Below are positions 17,883 to 26,154 of a DNA stretch of 64,000 nt, in pieces. A program made the position numbers and the translations under genes. The DNA comes from Ilyomonas sp965214235 (lineage in GTDB: Bacteria; Bacteroidota; Bacteroidia; Chitinophagales; Chitinophagaceae), in assembly GCA_965214235.1 (NCBI GenBank), contig CBDCBH010000003.1, positions 806,001 through 870,000 on the forward strand. Direction: 5' to 3'. Within the stretch, counting starts at the first letter, position 1, and each line of letters opens with the position of its first letter. The notes beneath the pieces were generated by a model. It did not search any database and was not told the origin of the DNA. It saw only the letters and a program-made list of their open reading frames with translations.

Positions 17883-18080
17883 ATGACACATGAACATCAC
17901 GTAAAAGCAGCCCACCACAGTAAAGAAGCTGCAAAGCATCACGAGGAAGCTCACAAACATCATGTAGCTGGTAATCATGAAAAGGCTGCACACCATGCAC
18001 ACGTTGCGCACGGGCATCACTTAAATGCCGAGCATCACACGCATGAAGCAGCAAAGCATCATGCTGAACACAATGCATAA
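17883..18080 (+). CDS. histidine-rich small protein
   Basis: This 65-residue protein contains 23 His and 15 Ala, arranged as degenerate HHxxxAAKHH repeats (AAHHSKEAAKHH, AAHHAHVAHGHH, EAAKHHAEH). It has no signal peptide and no Cys. The spacing of His would put most of them on one face of an amphipathic helix, which suggests metal (Ni, Zn, Cu) binding or buffering, or nucleic acid/pH-dependent interactions. This is inference from composition. It is followed by its own terminator, has a TACTTTG word upstream (near-consensus -7), and stands alone, so it is a genuine expressed unit. Confidence 0.75.
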   Translation: MTHEHHVKAAHHSKEAAKHHEEAHKHHVAGNHEKAAHHAHVAHGHHLNAEHHTHEAAKHHAEHNA

Positions 18081-18106
18081 TTACCAACGATGATTGCCAT
18101 GAATGT

Positions 18107-18135
18107 AAAAGGCTTCTCTCACCGGGAAGCCTTTT
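18107..18135 (+). terminator. terminator after His-rich gene
   Basis: A 10-bp perfect stem AAAAGGCTTC (18107-18116)/GAAGCCTTTT (18126-18135) with a 9-nt loop, followed by ATTTT. Confidence 0.8.
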
Positions 18136-18212
18136 ATTTTACTACAATGTAAAACAATACATGAGCGCATATAATAAATGAGAAAGAAAGCTTACCGCTT
18201 ACTTACTTCTCA

Positions 18213-18806
18213 TTATTTCTTATCTTTTAAATACACATCATTTAATAACTTCACAATGCCGGGAGTAATATCGCGCAGCGTATCTTTATAATACAGATAA
18301 TCTTCATTGCTTGAGGCAAACACATACGAGTATCCGGAATCACGGCAATAGTTTTTTAAAACTTCCTGAATTTTCGATTTTACATCCTGCATTTTTTGCA
18401 TGTACAGGTTGTTCATATCCTGGCTCATTTGCTGCTGGCTTTGGTCGTAATCGTTTTTTAACGAAACAAGCTGTTGTTCAAAAGCACCTTGCTCTGTTTG
18501 GCTCATCGTAGGTCCTTTTTGATTGTATTCTTTCAGCTTAGTAGTATATTTATCGCGCATTTCGTTTAACCGCTTTGTCATTTGCGCTTCATGCTTGTTT
18601 AAATAGTCGCGCATCTGTTTAAAATACACATAGTTTTCCTGTAATGAATCCAGTTCAAAATAGGCTATTTTAAAACGGTTTGCTGATGCCGCATTTGCCT
18701 GCTGAATGCTGTGTTTATCCTGATTTCTATAATTGAAAAAAAGAAAGTACAACACACCCAAAGCAAGAATCAAAACAATATTCAGAAACAATAAAAATTT
18801 ATTCAT
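18213..18806 (-). CDS. OmpH/Skp-family periplasmic chaperone-like protein
   Basis: This 197-residue protein has an N-terminal hydrophobic segment (residues 4-24), serving as signal peptide or anchor. A short beta segment (FKIAYFELDSLQENY) is followed by a long coiled coil (about 60-145) and a C-terminal strand region (YSYVFASSNEDYLYY). This is the order found in OmpH/Skp. Skp chaperones hold outer-membrane proteins in the periplasm. The retained hydrophobic start without an obvious cleavage site suggests a membrane-anchored variant. Confidence 0.85.
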   Translation of the reverse strand: MNKFLLFLNIVLILALGVLYFLFFNYRNQDKHSIQQANAASANRFKIAYFELDSLQENYVYFKQMRDYLNKHEAQMTKRLNEMRDKYTTKLKEYNQKGPTMSQTEQGAFEQQLVSLKNDYDQSQQQMSQDMNNLYMQKMQDVKSKIQEVLKNYCRDSGYSYVFASSNEDYLYYKDTLRDITPGIVKLLNDVYLKDKK

Positions 18807-18937
18807 CCATCAAAACAATTATAATAAAAATGAAGGTAGCAGGAGAAACGAAAAGTGAATGTTAAATCAACCTGTTTATTATCGTTCTGCCATGTTGTAT
18901 TGGTATGATAATAGTTGTTTTTACAAAAACATTTCTT

Positions 18938-19267
18938 ATGGATATTATCATCGAATCTCCGGGATTTAAAGCAAGCAGCGAGTTGGAAAGCTATGTGCGC
19001 GAAACGCTTGCAAAATTAAAAAGCGATAAGATTATTCGTGCCGATGTTACGCTATATAAAGGCTCGGATGGTGATCCTGCAAATTGTTTTTGCGAGATAC
19101 GATTGGAAGTTCCCGGTAACGATCATTTTGTAAAAAAGAGCGCCGCAACTTTTGAAACTGCTGCACTGGATGCCACTGAAACCTTACAGGAAATTTTGAG
19201 AAAAACAAAAGAAAAAGCTATTGACCGCAACCGGCAAGTGGATATGGATTCGATTCTTCAGCAATGA
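18938..19267 (+). CDS. HPF/RaiA-family ribosome-associated protein
   Basis: This 109-residue protein has the S30AE fold of hibernation-promoting factors: a beta-strand start MDIIIESPGF, a helix ELESYVRETLAKL, then ADVTLYKG and the pattern CEIRLEVPGNDHFVKKSAATFETA, which is the core motif. Such factors bind the 30S decoding centre and silence or dimerise ribosomes in stationary phase. It is one of two paralogs in the window (the other is at 57835). The ATG at 18938 matches family starts; an in-frame upstream ATG (18905) is not favoured. Confidence 0.85.
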   Translation: MDIIIESPGFKASSELESYVRETLAKLKSDKIIRADVTLYKGSDGDPANCFCEIRLEVPGNDHFVKKSAATFETAALDATETLQEILRKTKEKAIDRNRQVDMDSILQQ

Positions 19268-19289
19268 GTTTAAATAGAATAACAGCATT

Positions 19290-19321
19290 AAAAAACCTGC
19301 GCTCAACAGCACAGGTTTTTT
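19290..19321 (+). terminator. terminator after HPF-like gene
   Basis: A 10-bp perfect stem AAAAAACCTG (19290-19299)/CAGGTTTTTT (19312-19321) with a 12-nt loop; the right arm forms the T-run. Confidence 0.85.
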
Positions 19322-19453
19322 TACAAAAATTGGAGTTTCAATTTTACCATTTTAAAGTTGTATAAAAGAAAACCTTACGGTTGAAGGTGAACAAAGCGTT
19401 ATAAAAACTCACATTCATTAAATGCAGGCATCTGTAATAAACTTTGAAAATAT

Positions 19454-19461
19454 TACATTTG
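19454..19461 (+). promoter_or_regulatory. -7 box upstream of bifunctional nuclease
   Basis: TACATTTG matches TAnnTTTG exactly and lies 26 nt before the start codon. No good -33 box is seen. Confidence 0.4.
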
Positions 19462-19487
19462 CCGGATAAAAATTTAGCAGTTCCGGC

Positions 19488-20078
19488 ATGAAGAAGATAG
19501 AACTTGAGATTGTGGCTTTATCTCATAGTATCACGCAAACACATTCGTACGCTGTGGTGTTAGGTGAAGTGAGTGGCTTACGCCGCCTGCCCATTGTAAT
19601 TGGCGGCTTTGAAGCGCAGGCTATTGCTGTTGCGTTAGAAAGGATGCAACCCAGCCGGCCGCTTACGCACGACCTGATGAAAAACTTTATGAACGCCTTT
19701 AATGTAGAGCTGATGGAAATTATCATCAATGATTTACAGGAAGGTATTTTTTATTCAAAGCTGGTATGTATTAATGAGCACGATACTATTGAAATAGATA
19801 GCCGAACCTCCGATGCGCTGGCGCTTGCCGTGCGTTTTGGCTGCCCTATTTATACGTTTGATAATATTCTTGAAAGCGCAGGTATTTTAATGGAAGACAG
19901 TAATAAAAAGAAAGGTGATGTGGCGGTTGAACAAACTGTGGGTGCGGTATCATCAAAAGAAAACCTGCACAGCTTAAGCGTAGATGAACTGCAAATATTA
20001 TTAAACGAAGTGCTGGAACAGGAAGATTATCTCCGTGCTATCAGCATCCGGGATGAACTAAACAAGCGTAAAAAATAA
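19488..20078 (+). CDS. bifunctional nuclease (DUF151) with UvrB/C motif
   Basis: This 196-residue protein has an N-terminal BFN/DUF151 domain (about 1-135), recognised by RRLPIVIGGFEAQAIAVAL, RPLTHDLMKN and IDSRTSDALALAVRFGCPIYT. The C-terminal 40 residues (LHSLSVDELQILLNEVLEQEDYLRAISIRDEL) form a UvrB/UvrC interaction motif. Characterised relatives cleave DNA and RNA. The UVR tail points to a link with excision repair proteins, and uvrA lies at the end of this window, though far away. It is followed by ispE after 18 nt, likely as one operon. Confidence 0.9.
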   Translation: MKKIELEIVALSHSITQTHSYAVVLGEVSGLRRLPIVIGGFEAQAIAVALERMQPSRPLTHDLMKNFMNAFNVELMEIIINDLQEGIFYSKLVCINEHDTIEIDSRTSDALALAVRFGCPIYTFDNILESAGILMEDSNKKKGDVAVEQTVGAVSSKENLHSLSVDELQILLNEVLEQEDYLRAISIRDELNKRKK

Positions 20079-20096
20079 CTTCAATCTATTTTACTT

Positions 20097-20921
20097 GTGG
20101 TTCGTTTCCCCAACTCTAAAATCAATCTTGGTCTTCATGTGTTGGGCAAACGAAGGGATGGCTATCACAATTTAGAAACGGTTTTTTATCCGCTTTCTAT
20201 TTTTGATGCGCTTGAAATTGTTCCCTTATCTTCTCAAACAAATTTACCGCAACTTTCTCTTTTCGGCTTGCCCGTTTCCGGCGATAGCAGCAGCAACCTT
20301 TGCATAAAAGCATGGTATTTAATAAAGAAAGATTTTCCGCAATTGCGGGCTATAAACATTCATTTACACAAAGCAATTCCAATGGGTGCAGGCTTGGGCG
20401 GTGGCAGCGCCGATGGCGCTTTTGCTTTGCTGATGCTGAACGATTTGTTTTTACTCCAATTATCAGCTGAAAGTCTTGCCAGTTATGCGTTACAGCTTGG
20501 CAGTGATTGCCCTTTTTTTATTTATAACAAACCTATGTTCGCATCGGGCAGAGGCGAAATACTGCAGCCGGTTACTATCAATTTAAAAGGTTATTTTTTT
20601 TACATTGTCAACCCCAACATTCACATCTCCACCAAAGAAGCGTTTGTGCAATTGCAGCATCAAACTCATACAACTTCTTTACAAAAAATTATTGAACAAC
20701 CTATTGAACAATGGAAAGAAACTTTGGTGAACGATTTTGAAAAAGGCACATTACAACAGCATCCGGCTATTTGCAAAATCAAACAGCATTTGTATGCTCA
20801 TGGTGCAGTATATGCAGCTATGAGTGGTAGCGGCAGTACGGTTTTTGGCATCTTCGCAAACCAACCTTCCGTTATCTCTTTTCCTGAAGAATATTTTACA
20901 AAAATTGTTGCTGTCAAATAA
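20097..20921 (+). CDS. ispE: 4-(cytidine 5'-diphospho)-2-C-methyl-D-erythritol kinase
   Basis: This GHMP kinase of 274 residues acts in the non-mevalonate (MEP) isoprenoid pathway. The start FPNSKINLGLHVLGKRRDGYHNLE is diagnostic, and the ATP loop PMGAGLGGGSADGA and the C-terminal MSGSGSTVFG are present. The initiation codon is GTG at 20097; the conserved N-terminus begins right there and no ATG is available. It follows the nuclease gene by 18 nt. Confidence 0.95.
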   Translation: MVRFPNSKINLGLHVLGKRRDGYHNLETVFYPLSIFDALEIVPLSSQTNLPQLSLFGLPVSGDSSSNLCIKAWYLIKKDFPQLRAINIHLHKAIPMGAGLGGGSADGAFALLMLNDLFLLQLSAESLASYALQLGSDCPFFIYNKPMFASGRGEILQPVTINLKGYFFYIVNPNIHISTKEAFVQLQHQTHTTSLQKIIEQPIEQWKETLVNDFEKGTLQQHPAICKIKQHLYAHGAVYAAMSGSGSTVFGIFANQPSVISFPEEYFTKIVAVK

Positions 20922-20927
20922 ATAAAA

Positions 20928-20955
20928 AACCTGCAAAACAAAAGTTTCGCAGGTT
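20928..20955. terminator. convergent terminator ispE / cytochrome
   Basis: Stem AACCTGC/GCAGGTT (20928-20934, 20949-20955), extended by AAAC/GTTT after one mismatch, with loop AAAA. A-rich and T-containing flanks fit use from either side. Confidence 0.65.
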
Positions 20956-20979
20956 ATAAATGCTGTACTATTTTTAGGC

Positions 20980-21492
20980 TTATGGCTTTTGTTTCATCAT
21001 GCTATCATGCTGCGGCATTCCACCGTTTGGTGTTTGTCCGTCAGGCATTGGCGGATGGTTTGGCGGCATCATGTGGTTGTGGTCGTCTTCCATTTTTGGC
21101 GTTCCTTCCGGGTGCGGGTTGCCGTTGTGGCAAGTGTAGCAGGTAACCGCACGAATGGTATCCGGATTAGACGATTTATTAAAATTGAAATAGTTTTTAT
21201 TAATGCCGGCCGTCATTGTCATCATGTATCTCGCCGCTTCTTTTTCGGGCTTATCATCGGATGCGAAGTTCAGTTTGCCGGTGCTTGCATCGGGCGCATG
21301 GCAAAAGCCACACTTTACGCCCAGCGATGCTTTAAAGTAATCCATGATATGGTCCAAACTATCATGGCTTATGTTTTTAGGAAGCACTTTTAAATTTTTA
21401 AACCCGCCTTGTTTTGTTGATGGCGTGAACGATGTGGAAGCCACATAAACAAGCGCAGCAATAACAGTTAAAATGAATATTTGTTTTCTCAT
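20980..21492 (-). CDS. diheme c-type cytochrome
   Basis: This exported 170-residue protein has two heme c attachment sites, CGFCH and CYTCH, and a hydrophobic N-terminal signal (about 4-22). The block FKNLKVLPKNISHDSLDHIM is typical of a Bacteroidota family related to the photosynthetic reaction-centre cytochrome subunit, which here has no photosynthetic role. The last 40 residues are rich in Met, His and Pro (NHMMPPNHPPMPDG), suggesting metal binding, possibly copper. ATG at 21492 is preferred over an in-frame TTG at 21504. It is a single gene and its redox partner is not evident. Confidence 0.85.
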   Translation of the reverse strand: MRKQIFILTVIAALVYVASTSFTPSTKQGGFKNLKVLPKNISHDSLDHIMDYFKASLGVKCGFCHAPDASTGKLNFASDDKPEKEAARYMMTMTAGINKNYFNFNKSSNPDTIRAVTCYTCHNGNPHPEGTPKMEDDHNHMMPPNHPPMPDGQTPNGGMPQHDSMMKQKP

Positions 21493-21549
21493 AATTGATT
21501 TCAATCATTGATTGACGAGCTAAATATATAACGAATTGATGTAAATAAA

Positions 21550-21572
21550 AAAGAGCGTATAAAACGCCCTTT
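21550..21572 (-). terminator. terminator after YtxH gene
   Basis: Stem AAAG-A-GCGT/ACGC-C-CTTT (21550-21558, 21564-21572) with one internal mismatch; T6 follows on the minus strand. Confidence 0.6.
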
Positions 21573-21625
21573 ATTTTTAAACATTATTGCTAATTCCTTT
21601 ATTGCGCAGACGCAGGTGATGGTGC

Positions 21626-21958
21626 CTAGTTCACTTTGTTTTCTGCATTATTAATAGCATCTTTTCCGCTGTTCAAAGCTTCTTTGCTGCTATCTAATAG
21701 CTTCAGAATTTTTTCACGAACATCATCGCTGATGCCTTCGATTTTTTGGCTCAATGCAGATTTAATATCATCCGCTTTTGTTGCCGCTTTCTGTGTAAAC
21801 TGATTAAGTTTTTCTTTTGCTACACTTGTCAGCTCATCTGTTTTATCAGATAATTTTTGTCGGGTTTCTTCACCGGTCATCGGTGCAATTAACAAACCCA
21901 CGGCAACGCCGGCTAACACGCCCGATACGGTACCTAAGATTATTTTTTGTGCGCTCAT
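21626..21958 (-). CDS. YtxH-domain membrane-anchored protein
   Basis: This 110-residue protein has a Gly/Ala-rich membrane segment (LGTVSGVLAGVAVGLLIAPM, about residues 8-27) followed by TGEETRQKLSDK, the YtxH signature, and a long amphipathic helix. Homologs (YtxH, YtxG) are general-stress proteins. The ATG at 21958 is chosen; the upstream extension lacks similarity. It faces the rRNA methyltransferase gene divergently, with only 87 nt between. Confidence 0.85.
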   Translation of the reverse strand: MSAQKIILGTVSGVLAGVAVGLLIAPMTGEETRQKLSDKTDELTSVAKEKLNQFTQKAATKADDIKSALSQKIEGISDDVREKILKLLDSSKEALNSGKDAINNAENKVN

Positions 21959-22033
21959 ACAATTTATTTTTTTAGTTAAGTAAAACAAATTTTTCAAGAA
22001 TCCTGCCAAGATTTATATTTTTCTGTGTATCAA

Positions 22034-22041
22034 TATCTTTG
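22034..22041 (+). promoter_or_regulatory. -7 box of rlmI-like gene
   Basis: TATCTTTG fits TAnnTTTG and ends 4 nt before the ATG at 22046, implying a leaderless or nearly leaderless transcript if used. Confidence 0.4.
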
Positions 22042-22045
22042 GTGT

Positions 22046-23224
22046 ATGATAAAGGTAATTTTAAACAAAAAAATTGCGCCGCGTATTGCTAATGGTCATC
22101 CCTGGGTTTTTAGTAATGAAGTGAATGAAATAAAAGGTGACATAACACCCGGCGATATTGTAGAGGTTTGTTTTGCTGATGGTTCTTTTGCGGGACGAGG
22201 TTTTATCAATCCAAAATCGCAAATAATTATTCGCTTATTAACCCGCAAAAAAGAAGACATCAATGATGATTTCTTTTATAAGAAAATAGAAGCTGCCTGG
22301 CATTATCGCAATAAAATTGGTTATACCGAAAATTGCAGGCTGGTGTTTGGCGAAGCCGATTATCTGCCATCATTAGTTATTGATAAATTCAATGATTATT
22401 TTTCAGTGCAAACACTATCGCTTGGCATGGATAAATGGAAGCCTGCTATTGTAACTGCGCTAAACAAAATCTTCTCACCTAAAGGCATTTACGAACGCAA
22501 CGATGTGCCGGTAAGAGAACTGGAAGGCTTGGCGCAACAAACCGGATTTTTATCACAACCGTTCGATACAAAAATTGATATAAAAGAAAACGGAATCCGC
22601 TTGATTGTTGATTTAGAAAACGGACAAAAAACGGGTTATTTTTTAGATCAGCAGGATAACCGCCGCGCCATCAGGCACATTGTAAAAGATGCTGATGTTT
22701 TGGGTGTATTTACTTACACCGGCACATTTGAAATTCATGCAGCGCACTATGGCGCAAAATCGGTTTTGGGGTTGGATATTTCAGAAGCGGCAGTGGCGCA
22801 GGCGAATCATCATGCAAAAATAAATGGTGTTGATAACCGATGCCGCTTTGAAGCCGTGAATGCATTTGATGTATTGAAATTATGGGCGAAAGAAGGCAGG
22901 CAATATGATGTTGTGATGCTTGACCCGCCTGCTTTTACAAAGAGCCGCGAGAACATTCAGAAAGCTGTTGCAGGTTATAAAGAAATCAATTTGCGTGGCA
23001 TGAAGCTGATAAAAAACGGTGGCTTTTTAGTTACGAGCAGTTGCACCAATCTGGTATCGCCGGAGTTGTTTTTGCAAACGATAAATATGGCTGCCAAAGA
23101 TGCAAAGAAAAACATACGGCAGGTAACGTACCGCTCGCAATCGAGCGACCATCCTATTATTTGGGGAATGGAAAATACGGCTTATTTAAAGTTTTTAATT
23201 GTGGAAGTAAGTGATAAAAGTTGA
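22046..23224 (+). CDS. rlmI: rRNA cytosine-C5 methyltransferase, RlmI/RlmK family
   Basis: This 392-residue class I SAM-dependent methyltransferase has an N-terminal PUA RNA-binding domain (residues about 1-75, HPWVFSNEV and GDIVEV) and a C-terminal Rossmann domain. It shows VLGVFTYTGTFEIHAA (SAM loop), VLGLDIS, VMLDPPAFTKS (catalytic motif IV) and LVTSSCTN (motif VI, Cys). RlmI methylates C1962 of 23S rRNA. The ATG at 22046 gives the normal start (MIKVILNKKIAPRI). Confidence 0.92.
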   Translation: MIKVILNKKIAPRIANGHPWVFSNEVNEIKGDITPGDIVEVCFADGSFAGRGFINPKSQIIIRLLTRKKEDINDDFFYKKIEAAWHYRNKIGYTENCRLVFGEADYLPSLVIDKFNDYFSVQTLSLGMDKWKPAIVTALNKIFSPKGIYERNDVPVRELEGLAQQTGFLSQPFDTKIDIKENGIRLIVDLENGQKTGYFLDQQDNRRAIRHIVKDADVLGVFTYTGTFEIHAAHYGAKSVLGLDISEAAVAQANHHAKINGVDNRCRFEAVNAFDVLKLWAKEGRQYDVVMLDPPAFTKSRENIQKAVAGYKEINLRGMKLIKNGGFLVTSSCTNLVSPELFLQTINMAAKDAKKNIRQVTYRSQSSDHPIIWGMENTAYLKFLIVEVSDKS

Positions 23225-23236
23225 AAGGCAGAAGGT

Positions 23237-23340
23237 GTGAGGTACGAGCTTTCGAAGTATAATTACGCAAACGTTTTGTTCATCTGGTTATTTATTGTTT
23301 AAGCCTTTTACCTCACGTCTCATAACTTACACTGTACTCG
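23237..23340. repeat. heptamer-type repeat with inverted arms
   Basis: GTGAGGTA (23237-23244) is inverted as TACCTCAC (23309-23316). The right side continues as heptamers ACCTCAC, GTCTCAT, AACTTAC, ACTGTAC, which share a core but are degenerate. The tract lies between the RlmI-like gene and the DUF4197 gene. Confidence 0.6.
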
Positions 23341-23449
23341 TAAACCTTATGCCTTTGTTAAGATAAAGAGGTTAAACGTTTTGCAAGCCAGAATGTCTTT
23401 TGCTTTGTGCTGCTATTATTCAGTCAAGTTCATTTTATTTACTTATAAC

Positions 23450-24190
23450 ATGAAGAAAATAATCTTTGCAGGTGCGTTTGTTTTTATTGCACAATTATCA
23501 CAGGCGCAGTTTAAAAACCTATTAAAAAATCCGCTGGGAAAAGATTCATCGGGTAAGTATTCAATAGGCTCGGTTTTATCAGGCATAAGTACCGATGATG
23601 TAGCAAGCGGCTTGAAAGAAGCCTTAAATAAAGGGGTGGATAAAAGCACCGGCATACTATCTGCAGAAGACGGGTTTTTTAAAAATGCAGCCGTAAAAAT
23701 ATTGTTGCCGCCCGAAGCGCAAAAAATAGAGAAAACCTTGCGTGGCCTGGGTTTGGGAGATGAGGTTGATAAAGCCGTATTAACTATGAACCGCGCTGCG
23801 GAAGATGCCTCTAAAAGTGCAGCGCCTATTTTTTTAGATGCAGTAAAACGCATGACTATTGGCGATGCAATGAGCATTTTAAAAGGCAGCGACACATCAG
23901 CCACTACGTATTTAAAAGCCAACACTACAAGTGCTTTAACCAGCGCTTTCCGACCGATTGTTGATAGCTCACTATCGAAAGTGGATGCAACAAAATACTG
24001 GTCAACCCTTACCACCACTTACAACCAATTGCCGCTTGTAAAAAAAGTTGAAACCGACCTATCCACTTATGTAACCAGTAAAACTTTGCAAGGTTTGTTT
24101 TACGAAATTGCGCTGGAAGAAAAAAACATTAGAAAGAACCCGGCAGCACGCACCACCGATTTGCTGAAGAAAGTGTTTGCAAAGCAATAA
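23450..24190 (+). CDS. secreted DUF4197 protein
   Basis: This 246-residue protein has a signal peptide (MKKIIFAGAFVFIAQLSQAQ) and a helical DUF4197 domain covering most of the mature part (VASGLKEALNKGVDKS, LPPEAQKIEKTLRGLGLG, TIGDAMSILKGSDTSAT, YFEIALEEKNIRKNP-like end). The function of the family is unknown; it is periplasmic or lipoprotein-like in many Proteobacteria and Bacteroidota. It stands alone on the plus strand. Confidence 0.9.
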   Translation: MKKIIFAGAFVFIAQLSQAQFKNLLKNPLGKDSSGKYSIGSVLSGISTDDVASGLKEALNKGVDKSTGILSAEDGFFKNAAVKILLPPEAQKIEKTLRGLGLGDEVDKAVLTMNRAAEDASKSAAPIFLDAVKRMTIGDAMSILKGSDTSATTYLKANTTSALTSAFRPIVDSSLSKVDATKYWSTLTTTYNQLPLVKKVETDLSTYVTSKTLQGLFYEIALEEKNIRKNPAARTTDLLKKVFAKQ

Positions 24191-24379
24191 ACCCAATACG
24201 TCTTCCTTTTTATTTTGATAAGTAACAGTTTGTATTTTACAAATGCCGCCTTTGCATTTATTTGCAAATTTTAATTCCTTTTTCTTCAATAAACTTTTCC
24301 CTGACTGCTAAAAATTTCCTTACTTTATGCCAGTTTCTGCAGGCAACAACAATTCTTCATTTCTTCAAACATCTACCTT

Positions 24380-25534
24380 ATGTCTTATACCATTAACCGC
24401 CGCGACTGGCTTCGCAAAAGTGCTTTATTAACCGGAGGCGCAACCTTGCTTCCATCGCTTTGGCAATCGTTACAGGCATCGCCAACTACAGCAAAAACAA
24501 ACGCTGCCATTACCGAAATGCCCGATGCTTCGCTACCCATGAAAGCGCGGCTGATATTTAATGAAAACCCGTTTGGTCCTTCCGACAAAGCAAAGCAGGT
24601 GATGCTGGATTCTATATCATCCAGCTATCAATATGCGTTTAACGAAAACGATACCTTAAAGAAGATGATTGCTGATTATGAAGGCATAACGCCCGATCAT
24701 ATTTTATTAGGCGCCGGCTCATCTCCATTGCTGATGGCAGCGGCTATTTATTTCACCAAAAATGGCGGCGGCATTGTTACCTGCGATCCTACTTTTGATT
24801 CGCTGCCCGCAGCAGCCGAAGCACTACAGGGCAAATGGGTAAAAGTGCCTTTAACGCCTGATTATAAATTTGATTTGGATGGCATAACTAAAAGCATTGA
24901 TAACACCACTTCTCTTATTTATATTGTAAACCCCAACAACCCGACAGCTACTATTGTTGATACCGATCAATTAAAAACGTTTTGTGCAGCTACCAGCAAA
25001 AAAGTACCCGTTTTTGTAGATGAAGCCTACATCGATTACCTGCCCAACCCGCAAGCCACCACAACCATTGCCAACGTGAAGAACGGCGATAACATTATTG
25101 TTTCGCGCACATTTTCAAAAATATACGGGCTTGCCGGAATGCGCATCGGCTACATTGTTGCGCAGCCCGAGATGATAAAAACACTGGCGAAATATAACGT
25201 TGATGTTTTAGGAACATTATCAATAAGAGCCGCTATCGCTTCTTACCAGGATAAAGATTTTATGAAAACATCATTAAACAAAACCTTAGCGTCAAAAGAA
25301 TACCTGTATGAAGTATTAAAAAAAGAAGGTTACAATTATGTTCCTTCTTCCACCAATTTTGTAATATTTCCCATTACAATGGAAGGCAAACAGTTTACGG
25401 ATGAAATGCTGAAACGCGGTGCCGGCGTGCGTTTCTGGAAGTTTAATAATAAAAATTGGTGCCGTGTAAGCGTTGGCAGAATGGATGAAATGCAAGTGTT
25501 TGCTTCTGCTTTGAAAGAAGTAAAAGCAGCATAA
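24380..25534 (+). CDS. Tat-exported PLP aminotransferase, HisC-like
   Basis: This is a 384-residue fold-type I aminotransferase. The N-terminus MSYTINRRDWLRKSALLTGG is a twin-arginine signal followed by a hydrophobic segment and an Ala-Ser-Pro cleavage region, so the enzyme is predicted to be exported with its PLP bound. The core shows NENPFGPS, VNPNNPTAT, VFVDEAYIDY (PLP Asp) and SRTFSKIYGLAGMRIGY with the Schiff-base Lys. The sequence is closest to histidinol-phosphate aminotransferases, but export argues for a different substrate, such as an extracytoplasmic amino acid or a cell-wall intermediate. The Nudix gene follows after 12 nt. Confidence 0.88.
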   Translation: MSYTINRRDWLRKSALLTGGATLLPSLWQSLQASPTTAKTNAAITEMPDASLPMKARLIFNENPFGPSDKAKQVMLDSISSSYQYAFNENDTLKKMIADYEGITPDHILLGAGSSPLLMAAAIYFTKNGGGIVTCDPTFDSLPAAAEALQGKWVKVPLTPDYKFDLDGITKSIDNTTSLIYIVNPNNPTATIVDTDQLKTFCAATSKKVPVFVDEAYIDYLPNPQATTTIANVKNGDNIIVSRTFSKIYGLAGMRIGYIVAQPEMIKTLAKYNVDVLGTLSIRAAIASYQDKDFMKTSLNKTLASKEYLYEVLKKEGYNYVPSSTNFVIFPITMEGKQFTDEMLKRGAGVRFWKFNNKNWCRVSVGRMDEMQVFASALKEVKAA

Positions 25535-25546
25535 ATAAAAACAAAC

Positions 25547-26047
25547 ATGAACCTATTTAATGTTCGCGTATATGGCATTTTAAAAGACAATAACAACCGT
25601 GTTTTGGTGAGTGATGAATTGATACGAGGTGAGTATTTTACCAAGTTGCCCGGTGGCGGTTTGGAATTTGGCGAAGGCACACGGGATTGCCTGAAACGCG
25701 AGTTTAAAGAAGAAACGAATTTAGACGTAACCATCGGCGAACACATTTACACCACCGATTATTTCCAGATGTCGGCGTTCAATAAAGATCATCAAATCAT
25801 TTCTATTTATTATTGGGTTCATGCTGAAGAGCCGATACCGTTAGAAACAAAAACAAAACTGTTTGATTTTTTGCCTCATCAGCTTGCGGATACAAAAGGC
25901 GAATATGAAGTGTTCAGATGGATGGAATGGAATGAGTTGAGTGAAGAAACAATGTCGCTTCCGATAGATAAAATTGTAATTGGAATAATTAAAAAAGAGA
26001 ACCATAAACCCGATGATAAACCTTTGCTGGCAAGAACTTTTTCTTAG
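25547..26047 (+). CDS. Nudix hydrolase
   Basis: This 166-residue protein has a Nudix box read as GGLEFGEGTRDCLKREFKEE, in which the catalytic REF-KEE residues are intact and the usual final Gly is Asn. Nudix enzymes hydrolyse nucleoside diphosphates linked to another group; the substrate is not deducible. It sits 12 nt after the aminotransferase gene and is probably cotranscribed with it. Confidence 0.88.
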   Translation: MNLFNVRVYGILKDNNNRVLVSDELIRGEYFTKLPGGGLEFGEGTRDCLKREFKEETNLDVTIGEHIYTTDYFQMSAFNKDHQIISIYYWVHAEEPIPLETKTKLFDFLPHQLADTKGEYEVFRWMEWNELSEETMSLPIDKIVIGIIKKENHKPDDKPLLARTFS

Positions 26048-26070
26048 TATCCGTATAAACTTATTTTTTT

Positions 26071-26154
26071 GAAACACATAGAAACATAGAAACAAAGCTT
26101 TTCACATATAAGCCTATGTATTTTTGCTATAATAACTATGTGGCTATGTGTTTC
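26071..26154. repeat. inverted repeat of CATAGAAA words
   Basis: GAAACACATAG (26071-26081) is perfectly inverted as CTATGTGTTTC (26144-26154), and further CATAGAAA copies lie inside. It separates the convergent Nudix and PepSY genes, and its right arm overlaps the PepSY stop codon by two nucleotides. Confidence 0.8.
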
